Shown: positions 37,869 through 49,918 of the stretch, piece by piece
Layout of the letters: each line of letters begins with the position of its first letter
Position numbering within the stretch: position 1 is the stretch's first letter
Assembly (NCBI GenBank): GCA_023213395.1
Contig: CM041465.1
Location: forward strand, 231,205,741-231,269,740
DNA length: 64,000 nt
Origin: Cycas panzhihuaensis
Lineage: Eukaryota; Cycadophyta
Reading direction: 5' to 3'
The notes under the pieces: generated by a model
Databases searched by the model: none
Told to the model about the DNA's origin: nothing
The model's input: only the letters and a program-made list of their open reading frames with translations
Program-made: the position numbers and the translations under genes

Positions 37869-39938
37869 ACATTGATCGACTCAAGACTCAATCAATCCTT
37901 AAATGGCCTAGGCCAACCAACACCACAGTACTGAGAAGCTTTTTTCGAGCTTGTCAATTCTTGAGAAAGTTCATTCTTCATTTCTCACAAGTTATAGCAC
38001 CTCTATATGGATTAACAAAAGTTAATAAAAACTTTGCTTGGTGATCTAAGGACGAAGAAGCCTTTATTCTTTTGAAGAAGAAGCCTTTCTTCTTTTAAAG
38101 AAGAAAAATCATGAAGCACAGATTTTAGTAATGCTAAATTTGCAAAGGCCTTTTGAAGTAGAAGCTGATGTAAGGGGAAATACAATGGGAGCTATCCTTA
38201 TTCAAGATGGGAAGCCTATTGCTTACCATTTATAAGTCTTCACCCCTCAAGTAAAAAACTATCCAATGTATGATCAAGAAATATTTGCATTGCATTAAGC
38301 ATGCAAGTATTAGAGGCCCTACTTACTTAGAAAAGAGGTTGTAGTTCATACTGATCATAAGCCTCTTTAATTTCTACAAACCCAAAGTAAATTACACCAA
38401 ATAAGACACATGAAGTAGATGGGTTATTTATAGTAATTTAATATTATAATTAAGTACAAAAAGGGATCTACTAACAAAAATACTAATATATTATCTATAC
38501 CACCTTGTTCCACTTCTTCTGCTAGTTTTATTTGTAGTTCTCTTATGAGTTTGTAGGTGGAGCCAATGCATCATAAAGAGTACAAAGACTTATACCATGA
38601 AGATGAAGCCTTAAAGGAAGAATTAGAGAACCTAATGAAAGGAAGACCTTCCTAGCTTGCTTAGAAGGATGGTCTACTTTTCAAAGGGGAGTAGCTCTAT
38701 GTTCTATCAAAATGAGACAAGATCAAGTGGCTTGGAGAAGCCTATACTTCTAAAGTAGCTAGTCACTTTAATGTAGAGAAGACTTTAACAAACTTGAGAA
38801 AATATGTTGTATGGCCAAAGATGCAAAATGATGTATGTAAATATATAAAACAATGTGTAATATATAATACTTCTAAGCCTTCTACTAGAAAATTATGATT
38901 ATATATACCACTACCTATTCCCACTTGGCCTTGGGAAAGTATCTCCATAGATTTCTTAGGGGGACTTCCCATGACTAGGAAGGGATATGACTATCTCTTT
39001 ATTGTTGTAGATAGGTTCAATAAGATGATATGCTTAATACCCTATAAGAAGATAATCATAGGAGTAAGGATAGTTAAGTTATTCTTTGAGTATGTATGGA
39101 AGAATTTTGACTTTCCTTTTTCCATCATTCTAGATCAGGATACATGATTCCTTTTATCATTTTGGAAGATACTATGGGAGATGATGGATACCAAATTGAA
39201 GAGAAGTACAAGTTTCCATCCTCAAACAAATTTACAAACCAAAGTAGTAAACATAAATTTGGTATATTTATTGAGAGGATATAATTCTAAGCATCTAAAG
39301 ACTTACGATGAATCATTAGATTTTCTACAATTTACATTTAATAGGGTAATACATGCATCACACTCTAAAGCACCTTTTGAAGTTTGTTTGGGATACTTGC
39401 CTCAAAGTCCATTTGACTTAGAGCTTTCCATACAAGCTAAGGAAGGATCCACCAAAGAGAAAGAGGGGCATGACAAGGCTTTGAGATACTTGGAGAATAT
39501 CCAAAAAATCCACAAAGAAGTACATGATCAACTTCAAAGGACTTAGCAAAAGTATAAGGAAATACATGACAAGCATAAGAAAGAGTGTACTTTTCAAGAA
39601 GGAGATTTAGTATGGTTATACTTGAGCAAGGAGAGGTTAAAAGGAGAAGGCAAAAAACTTAAACTTATAAGGTATGGACCATTTAAGATTTTAAAAAAAG
39701 TAGATGGCAATGCTTTCCAACTTGATCTTCCACCTTATATGCTAATATAATTAGTAGTAAATGCTAAATATTTGAAACTCTTTAATCCCTCCATACTAGA
39801 TGAGGAGTATGACCAGTTCACTTTACCTTTAGTTGATGACTTATATTTAGAGAGTGAGGAGCCTCTTAAGAAGGACTATATCTTGGAGACAAAATCCACC
39901 AAAATAAGACATAAGACACATGAATCTTTTAGGATTGG
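37869..39938 (+). pseudogene. Gypsy II RNase H and integrase remnant
   Basis: RNase H at about 38100-38520: PFEVEADVRGNTMGAILIQD (catalytic Asp region) and VVHTDHKPL. Integrase: zinc region near 38720-38880 (VASHFNVEKTL and KQCVIYNTSK), core with ISIDFLGGLPMTRKGYDYL and IVVDRFNKMICL, then STSFHPQTNLQTKVVN and FTFNRVIHASHSKAPFEV. A C-terminal part (QEGDLVWLYLSKERLKGEG) runs to 39938, where gypsy I cuts the frame. The last residues continue at 46625. Stops and frameshifts occur between 37869 and 39180. Confidence 0.87.
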
Positions 39939-40339
39939 TGGGATGTTTCTTCTCACAAGTGCTCCTTGAGATAGTAGAAAAATGACAATCGTAACTTCTT
40001 TGTTATGTCCAATAGGGCAAATAAATTAATAGAGAATCTTATAAGAACATAAGAGTACCAAATGATCACCAAAATAGAGAGTATTGTAGCACAATCTTTA
40101 TAAAAGTTACATTAAGATAACCATCATTTATAATTTATGACCCTTATATAGACAAAAGAGGGTCTTTTACATGCAATCCTATTTGTGGCCTAAGCGGCCT
40201 TATATTCTATTGGATGACATAGCTGCCTTACATATTATTGGCCATCAAGAAGTTCTATAATTAACTTTATCTCTTAACCTCCAAATAGTTCTCTATATAA
40301 TAGTATTTTACATAACTTAGTGAGATGAGTTATGTAACA
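39939..40339 (-). repeat. Gypsy I 3' LTR
   Basis: Plus strand starts TGGGATGTTTCTTCTCAC and ends TTATGTAACA. A minus TATATAAG (40144-40151) is the probable promoter motif. It is roughly 80-85% like its partner by eye. Confidence 0.94.
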
Positions 40340-40340
40340 G

Positions 40341-40518
40341 GTCCCCTCCCCTAAGATGTTGAGTCCTCGAGGCATGTGAGATGTAGATGCTTTTTAATAA
40401 AATCATCAAATTTCCAAGTTACTCTTTCAGAGTTATAGCCTACCCACTATATCAAATATTCTAAAATAGACCAATCCTGGAGACAGCATTATCTAGTAGC
40501 TAGTATACGTTCTAGAGG
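40341..40518 (-). pseudogene. Gypsy I C-terminal chromodomain remnant
   Basis: Minus frame from 40518: PLERILATR, stop, then SILEYLI, stop, WVGYNSERVTWKFDDFIKK and LTCLEDSTS. This is the chromodomain pattern (I-L-x-x-R, E-Y-L-I/V-x-W-x-G-Y, x-T-W-E). The module binds methylated histone tails and steers integration to heterochromatin. The end of the frame runs into the polypurine tract. Two or three codons have become stops. Confidence 0.8.
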
Positions 40519-40829
40519 TATAGATAAGGTTTGCTTTTTATCTAGAATTGGAAAGGTTGTCTAGAGGACATGGGTTTTGCTTAGACACTTCCAAAGATAG
40601 GATATATGAAAAACATTATAGATGTTGGTGGTGAGGGGAAGGTCGAGAGCATATGCAACTTCACTAATATATTTAAGGACTTTATAAGGGCCATAATATC
40701 AAGGGATAAATTTGGGATTCTTATGATAACAAAGGGATTGTTGCTTATAAGGTTAGAGACAAAGGAATACAAGATCACCAATATTGAAAGAGTGATCAGA
40801 GTGGTGGTAATCTACTAATTATTTCATTT

Positions 40830-41760
40830 GATTCTAGGCCATGGATAAGTTTTATTTTAAGGATGTGGAGAATTTGGTCCATATGCTGTAGTTTTTGTTG
40901 TACTTTTGCCATGTAGAGGTTGGTAGCCAAGGTGTGGTGGGATGGTAGGGGATACACATAGACAGCTAAAAATGGGGATATTCCAATAATTGAATGATGT
41001 GAGGAGTTGTACCAATACTGAGCTAAGGCTAGCCATGATGTCCATTTGGACTAGTGGTTAGATGCAAAGAAACATAAGTAGGTCTCTAGAGTTTTGTTAA
41101 GGACCTCAAATTAGCCATCAGTCTATGGATGGTATGCCAAACTCATATCGAATGATGTTCCTGATGTGTGAAATAGCTCCTACTAGAAGGAGCTAGTGAA
41201 TTTAGGATCATAGTCATATACGAAAGTGGATGGAAAACTATACAAATGAAATATTGTCTAGATATAAATATCAGCGATATGTAGAGCCTTATAGGTTATG
41301 TGGACAGGTAAGAAGCAAGCATATTTTATCAATCTATCTATGACTACTAAAATGGAGTTAGATTCGGTAGATAGTGGTAAGCCTATTATAAAGTCCATGG
41401 CAATATGTTCCCATTTACCTTGTGGGATGTGTAATGGTTGAAGGAGGCCTGGTTGGGATTTCGTATCGACTTTGTTACATTGGCATGTGTCACATTTGAA
41501 GACAAATGTAAGGATGGTGGATTTTATCTCTAGCCCAAAAAAAGTCAGAATGTATCCTATGATAAGTTTTATCAAAACCAAAATGGCCACCAAGAGGGGA
41601 AGAATGATATTCTAATAAAATTCACAGAATAAAAACTAAGTGGGGGTGTACAAATATGCGATATTGGTATAAGAGGAGATTATTATAGATAGACCAATCC
41701 TTATGAGTATGGACCTTATCAACGCAGTGTGAGAAATTTGGTTGGGTTTAGTTAGTCATG
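40830..41760 (-). pseudogene. Gypsy I integrase remnant
   Basis: The open block 41593-41258 contains CDTCQCNKVDTKSQPG (second half of the HHCC zinc region), LLQPLHIPQGKWEHIAMDFI (first catalytic Asp), LPLSTESNSILVVIDRLIKY and the start of the core. The rest is in broken frames down to about 40830. It would have joined element DNA to the chromosome; inactive now. Confidence 0.85.
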
Positions 41761-41859
41761 GATAAGTCATATATCCATGATGGTTATAGGGAAGAAATGG
41801 CATAAATAATGGGGTCCTCAGTGTGACTGGTGTTATTGTCAAGTGTAGGAGAGGGTAGC

Positions 41860-43110
41860 CTCGAAAGAGCATCTGCCATAATGTTATCTTCTCCTTTTTA
41901 TATGTGATTGTAAAATCAAAAACTTGGAGGCCATCGACCCATTTAGCTTTCTCTTCTAAGAGGACTGGTTGATCTAGTAAGTGGCAAAGGCTATGATGAT
42001 CAGTGAGGATAGTAAATTTAGAACCAAGTAGATATTATCACCAAATATCAATGGCATGGAGGATGGCCTACATTTCTTTTTGATAAGTAAACAGTTTACA
42101 CTCATGATCTTTGAGTTTTTGACTTTCAAAGAAAATGGGTGGAAGTCCTGCATTAAGATTACACCCAATCCAAAACCAAAAGCATCATATTCTAATTGAA
42201 AAGACCTAGTAAAGTTAGGAGAGGCCAAAACTAGGATGGTTGTCATAACCTCCTTTAGATGGAGGAAGGCCTCATTAGCTAAGGGAGACCATTGAAAGGA
42301 ATCCTTCAAAAGTAAGTGGGTTAAACGGGTGGTTAGTATGGCATAATGTTAAACAAATCGATGATAGAATCTGATAAACCCTAGGAAAGCCCACAATTGG
42401 GTTAGGGTTTTTAGGGTTAGCCAACTGGTGATGACAAAGATTTTATCGAGATCCACTTAAACCCCTCCAAGGGATATAATATAACCAAGGTATTATAGTT
42501 TAGATTTCCCAAACTCACATTTGAGAGTTTAGTATACAATTTATTCTCAGCCAAGATTTGAAGGACTATTTCTAGATGTGGGATATGAGCACGCATGTTT
42601 GAGCTATAGATAAGAATATCATCAAAGAAGACAATGACAAATTTTTGCAAGTATGGGAAAAAGATCTTGTTTATGAGGGTATGAAAGGTGGTTATAGCAT
42701 TACATAGGCCAAAGGGCATGACCTAGAACTCAAAGTGGCCATGGTATGTTCAGAAAGTCATTTTATATTAATCCTCTAGTTAGATAGGGATTTGGTAATA
42801 TCTTGACTATAAATAGAGTTTGGTAAAAATTATAGCACGATGGATCTTATCTAATATGTCATTGATTCATGGCATGGGAAATTTATTTTTTTATGGTGAT
42901 TTTATTGAGTGCATGATAGTCAATGTAAAGTCAAAAAGAGCCATCCTTTTTGCAAACTAAAATGATGGGTGCTACATACGGACTTTTACTAGGTTGGATG
43001 ATACCCATGTCCAGTAATTCCCTTGTGATTTTTTTTATTTTATTTTTTTAGAAATAGGAGTTCCTATATAGTCGAAAGCTAATTGGGTCATGTGAAGTTT
43101 GTAACTCAAT
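41860..43110 (-). pseudogene. Gypsy I reverse transcriptase and RNase H remnant
   Basis: RT block at 42719-42417: MPFGLCNAITTFHTLINKIF and VIVFFDDILIYSSNM. The FFDD catalytic pair is intact, unlike FFND in E1. RNase H block at 42309-41974: FQWSPLANEAFLHLKEVM, SFQLEYDAFGFGLGVILMQD, with the first catalytic Asp present. Upstream RT fingers (to about 43110) and the RNase H end (about 41860-41970) are frame-broken. Confidence 0.88.
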
Positions 43111-43329
43111 TGTATGGTAACAACCTCAATCGGGCGGGGGTCTGGTAGGTAACAGAGCAAATATAGATTGGTATCAGTCTAATACTTGTTAGATATTAGG
43201 GTGAATACTCGAAGAGGCATGGATATGGTTGAGACAAATGATGTATCCTATGTTACCATTGAGTTATCAATGCATTTGGATGGAAGAGATTACTTTGTTT
43301 GGGGGGGCTTACATCCTATAAAGTTTATG

Positions 43330-43865
43330 TGAGTGACCTATGTGATCTTTGAACATAATGAATTGGGTCATGGGTGAGCTATTAATGCCATGAGTTCCTA
43401 GAGTCTATAGCCATTATATGCTAAGAATTATATAAAAATCAGAGATAAGGGTATATGAACCAATGTGGATTGTGAGGTTTTTTATTATTCCTATACAATA
43501 AAAGATATGATGACTAGGTAAGAAGCAGATAAAGCCTGTTTTAGGCTCTATGTAAAGGTTTAACTGTCAAGCAGTGTAGATATTGATGAAATTTAGTAAT
43601 GTGCCACTATCAATCAAAATGATAATTGGGGTTTTTCGAAGTATTCCTTTGACTCAAAGTAGTTTAGGACATACAGTAGAGATAACAGCTCATAAGGAAA
43701 CTTTAGGTTTGAGATCTGGAGGTAACCCATCAGTAGGGTGGTCTTAGGGTTCATTATCATATTCATGCTTGGTCTCAAGGTCATCTTCCAAAGATAAATT
43801 AGAGTCAATTGTGAAGACCATCTTCCTGGATTTATAGATTCTAATGTGACCAAAGGTCCATTTTT
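43330..43865 (-). pseudogene. Gypsy I protease remnant
   Basis: Minus reading gives LIDSGTLLNFI near 43620-43590, with the DSG active site intact, followed by QLNLYIEPKTGF. E1 has NSG at the same place. The fold end is broken by stops. Confidence 0.75.
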
Positions 43866-44875
43866 TAAAACATTGCATATAGAGACCAGCTTCTTGATGA
43901 TGTTGTACCTCTACTAGAATGATGTGTATGGACTTCGAAGATGGTTCCTCAGTGCATTACTCAAGAGATGTAGAGGGGGTATCATCTGGTCATGGATGTG
44001 ATCGTTGGTAGTCAATTGGACATGGTCTTTGGGACCAAGCAGTATTATTTTATTAGGATCATGAAAGCTAAGTGGAGTCTCCTCTGAATGGAGGAGGCCT
44101 TTCTATAATAAACTCTGCTTCTACTACTTTAACCATATTAATTACATCTTTTAGAATAGATAGGGAGACTGTCTTCAGCTGCATTTAGATGCATTCTTTA
44201 AGCCCAGACACATATGTATCTATCTCTTTGTTTATCAAGTTGTTGATCAACCCAATTACGTAAAGATTGGAACTCATCAGTGCATACTTTGACAGAGGAT
44301 ACTTACTTCAATTGTGTTAGTTATGTGAAAAAAGATTGATTCCACGTGTCTTCATACTACTCCAAAAAAAAGTAGAGAAGTGTGCCCAAGACTAGCTAGA
44401 AGAGTACTCTCGCTTCCACTATCAGAATTAATAGTGTGTCTTCCCATCTAAGTAGATGGAAGCAAATGTAAGTTGTTCATTTACTGACATTGGATTGAGT
44501 GTAAAGTAGGACTCTAGTTTACTAATCCAACTTTGTGTGATGTCCTTGTTGAGATCTAGATCAAATGTGGATATGTTGATCTTATAATAAAATGGTTGCT
44601 ACTAGCGTGGAGATGAAGTCACAATTTACTACTATGTAGGGCTAACTAGTGGAAGAGGAGAAAAGTTATTCAACCTTTGAAGTACATTTTAGATATCAGC
44701 ATAGAATGTTAAGTTTGACATTTTTATGTTAAATTATGTCTGTATAGTAGCTACTTCATTTTTAACCTCCTCATGCATGTGGTCTAAATCTTCCTTGATT
44801 TTTTCCTAAATATGAGTGACTTGGGTCTCGAGTTTTGAGATTTTATCACTGTTGCTTTAAGGAGCTATGGAGAAA
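43866..44875 (-). pseudogene. Gypsy I gag remnant
   Basis: Begins with a coiled-coil-like stretch (SKLETQVTHI, EKIKEDLDHMHEEVKNEV), then DLNKDITQSWISKLESYF and SVNEQLTFASIYLDGKT, the chromovirus gag core. Several TAA/TAG codons sit at Gln or Trp positions. It serves as the alignment guide showing that the three E1 gag pieces were once contiguous. Confidence 0.8.
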
Positions 44876-46202
44876 TGGCTTAAAGAGATAGGAACAAGTA
44901 AAAAGAAGGGGAATGAATGAAGTCAGAAAGATAAAAAAAGAATGGAATATAAGAATAAGGAAGTTATTAAGGGGAAAAGAAGGGGGCAAATAGGGAGATT
45001 GTAGGGTGTTTATAGATTATTAACCCCAAAAATTTTATATAAACAAGATATCAGGTTCTCTTAAACAAGTGTAAAAAGCTCATTCAGATGGAGCATATGA
45101 GGTGTAGGGGGGATTGGGGGTGGTGGGATCCACTAATGACCAGGTACCAAAAAACATAAAAATTACTAGTATATACCAACCTAGTGCAAACTGACTAGTA
45201 CGATGTACTGACCAAAATGGGGTATATAGTTATAAGGATAAATTTTCTTGCTAAACTAAGTGGAGTTTTTTTTTTTTTTTTTGTTCTTCTTCTTTCTTTT
45301 TCTCCTTTTTACTTTTCTCTCTCTCTCTCTCTCTTTCTTTTTTTCTTTTTTAATCTTTTCTATAGTGAGTCTAACTGTACTGACAGGTTCTGAGTTTAAA
45401 CAGTAAAAGAATTTTCTTTTTCAAAATATGAGATGACTTACGGTTTAAACCTAGAAGTGATATATATATATATATATATATTAGAGTATCCTACCAACCA
45501 CTAGACAAGGTGTTCTTGGTCTTATAGGCCTACCAATAAACTGTATAAGTTTAATGTAGGTAACTTCATGGCACTAACTACTAACCATTACACTACAAGA
45601 CTTTAGTGGTTGATAGTTTGCCTATGCTAGGAAGGAATTAGGACCTAAAGAGGTCCTCTTATATATCTAAAGGAGCATGGAGGCATGCTTCTGTAGCCAG
45701 GTTCTATCCAGGGCTTGGTTCAAGATTATTATCTCTAGTCCTTCACGCAAAGGGCAGAAGAGCCACGATGCACTTAGCCAGAATGATATATCCATGTGAT
45801 ATTTAAAGACCTCTGGTACATGGTCTCTACCTAGCTACTTGGGTAGATGTCCAATGGTGTTATCTACCTGGGAAAGGAGGTGGGAGGGAGAGGATAGCTA
45901 CCCAGTAGTGTTATCTACTCTTAAGATATAATTTAATGCAAAAATTGAAATACATAAATGAAATTAAAACTAGATGAAAAATAAAAGGATAAAGTACTGG
46001 AATTACTTGGGGAAAAAATTCTCCTTTTCTCCCGACTTATGGACTGTCTTCGTATCGTTTCTTAATCTCCATAGAGAGAGTACTAATCAAAGGTCTTTCT
46101 CCGATCTCTACCAAGGTAGAGAGAGTACTCAATCTGTCAAGAAAAAGAAATTCTAATTTCTCAAATAGCTTCCCACGACCACAACGCGGCTCTAATATCA
46201 CT
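44876..46202 (-). other. Gypsy I leader with primer site and simple repeats
   Basis: No frame supported. Contains a G-rich tract (about 45115-45130), a T run and TC repeat (about 45265-45360), a TA run (45461-45482), and the primer site at 46189-46200 next to the 5' LTR. Confidence 0.7.
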
Positions 46203-46619
46203 TGGGATGTTTCTTCTCACAAATGCTCCTTGAGATAGTAGAAAAAATGATAATCGTAACTACTTTGTTTTGTCTAATAGGGAAAATAAATTAATAAAGA
46301 ATCTCATAAGAATATAAGAGTGCTAAATGGTAACTAAAATAGAGAGTACTGCAGCACAATCTTTATAAAAAGTTACATCAAGATAACCATCATTTATAAT
46401 TTATGACCTTTATATAGACAAAAGAGGGTATTTTGTATGCAATCTTATTGGTGTCTTAAGTGGCCTTACATTCTATTGGATATCATAGCAACCTTACATA
46501 CCATTAGCTAGCTTATCAACTCATGTATAAAGTTCCATAATTAAACTTATCTCTTAACCTCCTGATAGCTCTCTGTATAATAGCATTTTATATAACTTAG
46601 TGAGATGAGTTATGTAACA
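46203..46619 (-). repeat. Gypsy I 5' LTR
   Basis: Pairs with 39939-40339; carries about 16 extra bases (near 46510-46530) compared with its partner. Followed by target duplication ATTGG. Confidence 0.94.
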
Positions 46620-46720
46620 ATTGGAGTAGTAGGATAGTTGCCTAGTAAGGCCAAGTGGTTTAATAAATAACAAGAGGAACAAAGCTTCCCCTATCTTTAG
46701 TTCTAAGCTAGACAAGGGTT
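46620..46720 (+). pseudogene. Gypsy II pol C-terminal end, cut off by gypsy I
   Basis: After the second ATTGG the frame of 39772-39938 resumes from 46625 and reads LPSKAKWFNK, stop, QEEQSFPYL, stop. The PSKAKWF block is known at the end of this gypsy family, so this is the true C-terminus, displaced by 6.7 kb. Confidence 0.75.
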
Positions 46721-46747
46721 AGTTATTTTCTAAGGAAGGGAAGCCAT

Positions 46748-47714
46748 AATCTAAGAGGACCTACCTTATATCTACATAAAGCAAAAAATGTTAAGCATTA
46801 AAACAACAGAAAGAAATAGGGCCAAATGGTATCAAAATAATATGAAATTTTATGGAAAAGAAGAAGACACATCCCACTACATATGTGTAAAAGGTGGAAT
46901 TTAAAAAATATCATTTGACTAGATGGCAAGCCTTGTCTTATAGAAAATAGCTCTCACAACCACTAAAAAAATAACAAGTATATTCTATTTTTAAATTGGT
47001 AAAAATAAGACAAAATAATGTCCAAATAAGATAAAATTTTGATGAAATAAAGGGGACTTATGTACCTATATGTGTACCAAATTTAAAATTATTTAGAGTT
47101 TGTTATCCCTAGGTACCAAGCCACAACCTTTTATACTTGTATGAATGCCACTTAGATAACATGCATTTTGGTTGTTGGTGATTAGACTTGCATGAATGAC
47201 ACTTGGAAAACATGCATTTTAGTTGTTGATGGATTTCTTTCTTTAAATTTAGCCCTCTTGAGCTCATTTTCAATGTTGGAGACTCGGTTCTTATATGTGA
47301 GAAACACTTGACTTGAGAGCAACATTAAGGCAACACTTGAAAGGTGTTAGAGACCATAGAGGAGTTAAATTTCAACACTTCAAGTATCTATTTTGGAGAG
47401 TGGGACCTTCATTGAAGGAGTCTTGGGAAGTTAAAGGCCCCTTATGGTATTATTGTATCATATTTTCATTATAACTTGCCTATTCTTTGCTAGTTTATTT
47501 TTCCACCATTAAATGGAGGTTTTTCTAGCTTAATAAAAGTATTATTCTTCTTACCTTAAAGTAATAGCAAGTATGCATGAGTTGGTGTAGAATATCCTTT
47601 TATGGGCTCACTCTTTTATTGATATTATTGGGAATCTTACACTAATACCCTAGGATCTTAAGGGAAAAAATTGGTGATTAATTTCTTCACCAAATATACT
47701 TCAATTTAGGATCA
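46748..47714 (+). repeat. Gypsy II 3' LTR
   Basis: Starts TAATCTAAGAGGACC (TG decayed to TA), ends TTAGGATCA, and is followed by target duplication ACTAT. Pairs with 34459-35427. Confidence 0.93.
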
Positions 47715-47719
47715 ACTAT

Positions 47720-48060
47720 CTATGTTAAGACATAGATCAAAGGTAGGAATATTTATTTTATGGTGAAGTTGGTATCATAAAAGAGGATTGCTCATCTGCT
47801 ATAGTGGAGAAGTATTGATTATAAACTAAGAGTTTCATTATGACAAGTGAGTTGTCATTTATACCATCTAGTTTAGTATTATAGTTATGTTGGACTTGGA
47901 TATAAGAGAAGATATATCAATCTTTACTTCTTTCTAAAAGTATAAGAATTGAGTTTCCAATGTGGGGTTACATTCTACCTAAGTAGGAGGAGCCATCATG
48001 AAGGTAGAAGGGAATTATAAGAAGAGGGATACAAGTAAGAAGAAAATGATGTAAGAGATG
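47720..48060 (-). pseudogene. E1 gag remnant, N-terminal piece
   Basis: Sequence to the right of gypsy II that aligns with gypsy I at about 44535-44870, upstream of the shared TAGATCAAA block. Together with 34006-34453 and 28100-28330 it adds to about 1.0 kb, equal to gypsy I gag. Confidence 0.7.
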
Positions 48061-49518
48061 GGATTAGTAAGATAGAATAGAATTTATTAAATGAGGGAAT
48101 AGATAGATAAAATGGGACTTACAAAAGTGGGGACTTTAACTAAAGTGAAAAGAGGTGGGGGGGTGGGGGAGGGGGTGGGTTGTTTATAGCCTGTTAAGCC
48201 CAAAAATAAATAAATAAATTACCTAGTAAACTAAAATGAGTGTGAAAAGTTGGTCAAGATGGTATAGGCTAGTTTTGAATGAAAATTTCTTACTTTTGAG
48301 GCCCACAGGTGCTTATAGCCCAGTTTCAATAAAAATAGTAGTTAAAACTAACCTAGTGAAAAATGATCAATGCAACACATTGATCAAAATAAGATGTATA
48401 AATTGATAAGGTGAATATTTTTATTATGGACTTTTTTTTATTTTGAGTCTAATGGTATAGGTTTTATAAAAAATAGAGAAGTATTCATTGAAGTGACCCT
48501 GCGTACTCTTTTCTTTTCTTTATTATTTTTTTGTGTGGAGTGGACTAAAGGGTGGAGGTTGGACCCAACTAAATAATGAATTTATAATTGAGTTGAAGGT
48601 TTAGACAAGAAGAATTCGGGTTGTGATGCTTATCTACTATTATTATATTACTACTTATTGTAATTCAAACAGCGGTACTTGTATGTTGTTATTAAACCAT
48701 TGCTTTTATAATTTAGGATGACACTATTACTATAATTTCAGTAGTATGTATTCAAATGTATAGAAGTCTTAGTAATCTATATTTAGACATCTAGTGGTTT
48801 TAGTAATTTATATTTAAAAGTATAATAGTCTAAATGATTTTAGCCTGTATATCGAAGTACTTAAGATTTATAAATTAAGGTATACCTGGTTCTATAGGCC
48901 CCTAGATAACTTCTTAGTCATTACTATTACTTAACTCAATCTCTCAAGGAACCAACTACGAACGAAATATGTACCTGTAGTTGTGATAGTTATATTAGGG
49001 TATTCATTAGGAGTAGCTTTCTAGTACTAACTATTAATTAATGCACTATAAATGATAGGTGGCCTATAGTTTTCTCATGTTAGGTAAGGAAAGGAAACCT
49101 ATAAAGGTCCTCTGATATACCCTAAGGTATGTGAATGATCAATCCCATAGCTAGGTTCTATCTAAGGTAGGTGTCAGCAAAGTTAACTACTTCACTTTAC
49201 ATACAAATGTATACCCACATATGCTTGGTCTAAAATGATAGATCCTTATGATTTTTAAAGACCCCTAATATAGGGTCTTTACCTAATAGTTAGGGATAGA
49301 GGAGGGTGGGAGTCTTACTACGTACTTATAGTTGAATACAAAAATTTAGAAAATAATAACAACAAAGAAATAAAAATAGAAGTGGGAGAAAGGTTCTAGA
49401 ATATTTACTAAGAGGGGGGGAAAAATCTCACTTTTCTTTACTCCTTCTGCTACTTCTACTTTCTTTTAATCTTATTTTTTATATCATGGATGACCTGCAA
49501 CATAGCTCTTATACCACT
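48061..49518 (-). other. E1 leader with primer site and G-run tract
   Basis: No frame supported. G runs at 48157-48179 (7, 5, 5 and 3 G) have quadruplex potential on the plus strand, the antisense of the element; gypsy I has a G-rich tract in its leader too. The primer site lies at 49505-49516. Confidence 0.65.
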
Positions 49519-49918
49519 TGTGATGTGTCTTTCCTAACTATTTACTCACACATATAAAGAATAATAGAAAATAAATAGGAAAAATATAATACGTGTGTTG
49601 ATATTAGAAAACCAATTACAAAAATGAAGAATACCAAAGAACACCAAATAAACATAAAAGAAAACTGAAGAGTATTAAAGTATAATTCTCTGAAGAGAAG
49701 ATAATTACACAACATCCTTCTTCCATAATTTGTGAACCTTAAATAGACAAAAGACATAATTTTCCATGTAATTGTATTGGTAAGCTAAATGCCCTTTTAT
49801 TTTATTAGTGGATTTAACTACTTATGTACAAAAGTTAATAACTATCACTTAGCCTCCTAATGCCTTAGTTATGAGTGTGAATATCCTAATTCTGCTAATT
49901 GCTTATGGTCATGTAAGA
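49519..49918 (-). repeat. E1 5' LTR
   Basis: Pairs with 24239-24637. It starts TGTGATGTGTC and ends near GTAAGA; the last two bases could instead belong to a GAAAA target duplication. Confidence 0.87.

Larger units (their letters stand above)
39939..46619 (-). mobile_element. Ty3/gypsy chromovirus-like element, gypsy I (innermost)
   Basis: LTRs of 401 and 417 bp (39939-40339, 46203-46619), perfect target duplication ATTGG (39934-39938, 46620-46624), primer site (minus TGATATTAGAGC, 46189-46200, Met-type) and polypurine tract (minus AGGGGAGGGGACC, 40340-40352). Full minus-strand order: gag, protease, RT, RNase H, integrase, chromodomain. It belongs to the same family as E1. It is inserted near the end of gypsy II pol, so it is the youngest insertion in this branch. 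Coding is broken by stops. Confidence 0.95.
34459..47714 (+). mobile_element. Ty3/gypsy element, gypsy II (split by gypsy I)
   Basis: LTRs of 969 and 967 bp (34459-35427, 46748-47714), perfect target duplication ACTAT (34454-34458, 47715-47719), Met-type primer site TTGTATTAGAGC (35434-35445) and polypurine tract AAGGAAGGGGAAGCCA (46732-46747). Gag, protease, RT, RNase H and integrase lie on the plus strand in gypsy order. Gypsy I (6681 bp plus one TSD) interrupts the last part of pol; without it the element is 6570 bp. It is a different family from E1 and gypsy I (other LTRs, no chromodomain seen). It is inserted in gag of E1. Confidence 0.94.
24239..49918 (-). mobile_element. Ty3/gypsy element E1 (split by two insertions)
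   Basis: LTRs at 24239-24637 and 49519-49918 bound a minus-strand element whose gag gene is cut into three pieces by copia A and gypsy II. Removing those insertions and one copy of each target duplication leaves 6749 bp, close to its relative gypsy I (6681 bp). The joined flanks line up with gypsy I across both insertion points. Primer site (minus TGGTATAAGAGC, 49505-49516) and polypurine tract (AGGGGAGGGGACC, 24638-24650) are Met-type and gypsy-type. A target duplication GAAAA is possible (24234-24238 and 49917-49921) but would shift the right LTR edge. The order of pol domains and chromodomain remnant place it in the chromovirus group. Confidence 0.88.
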
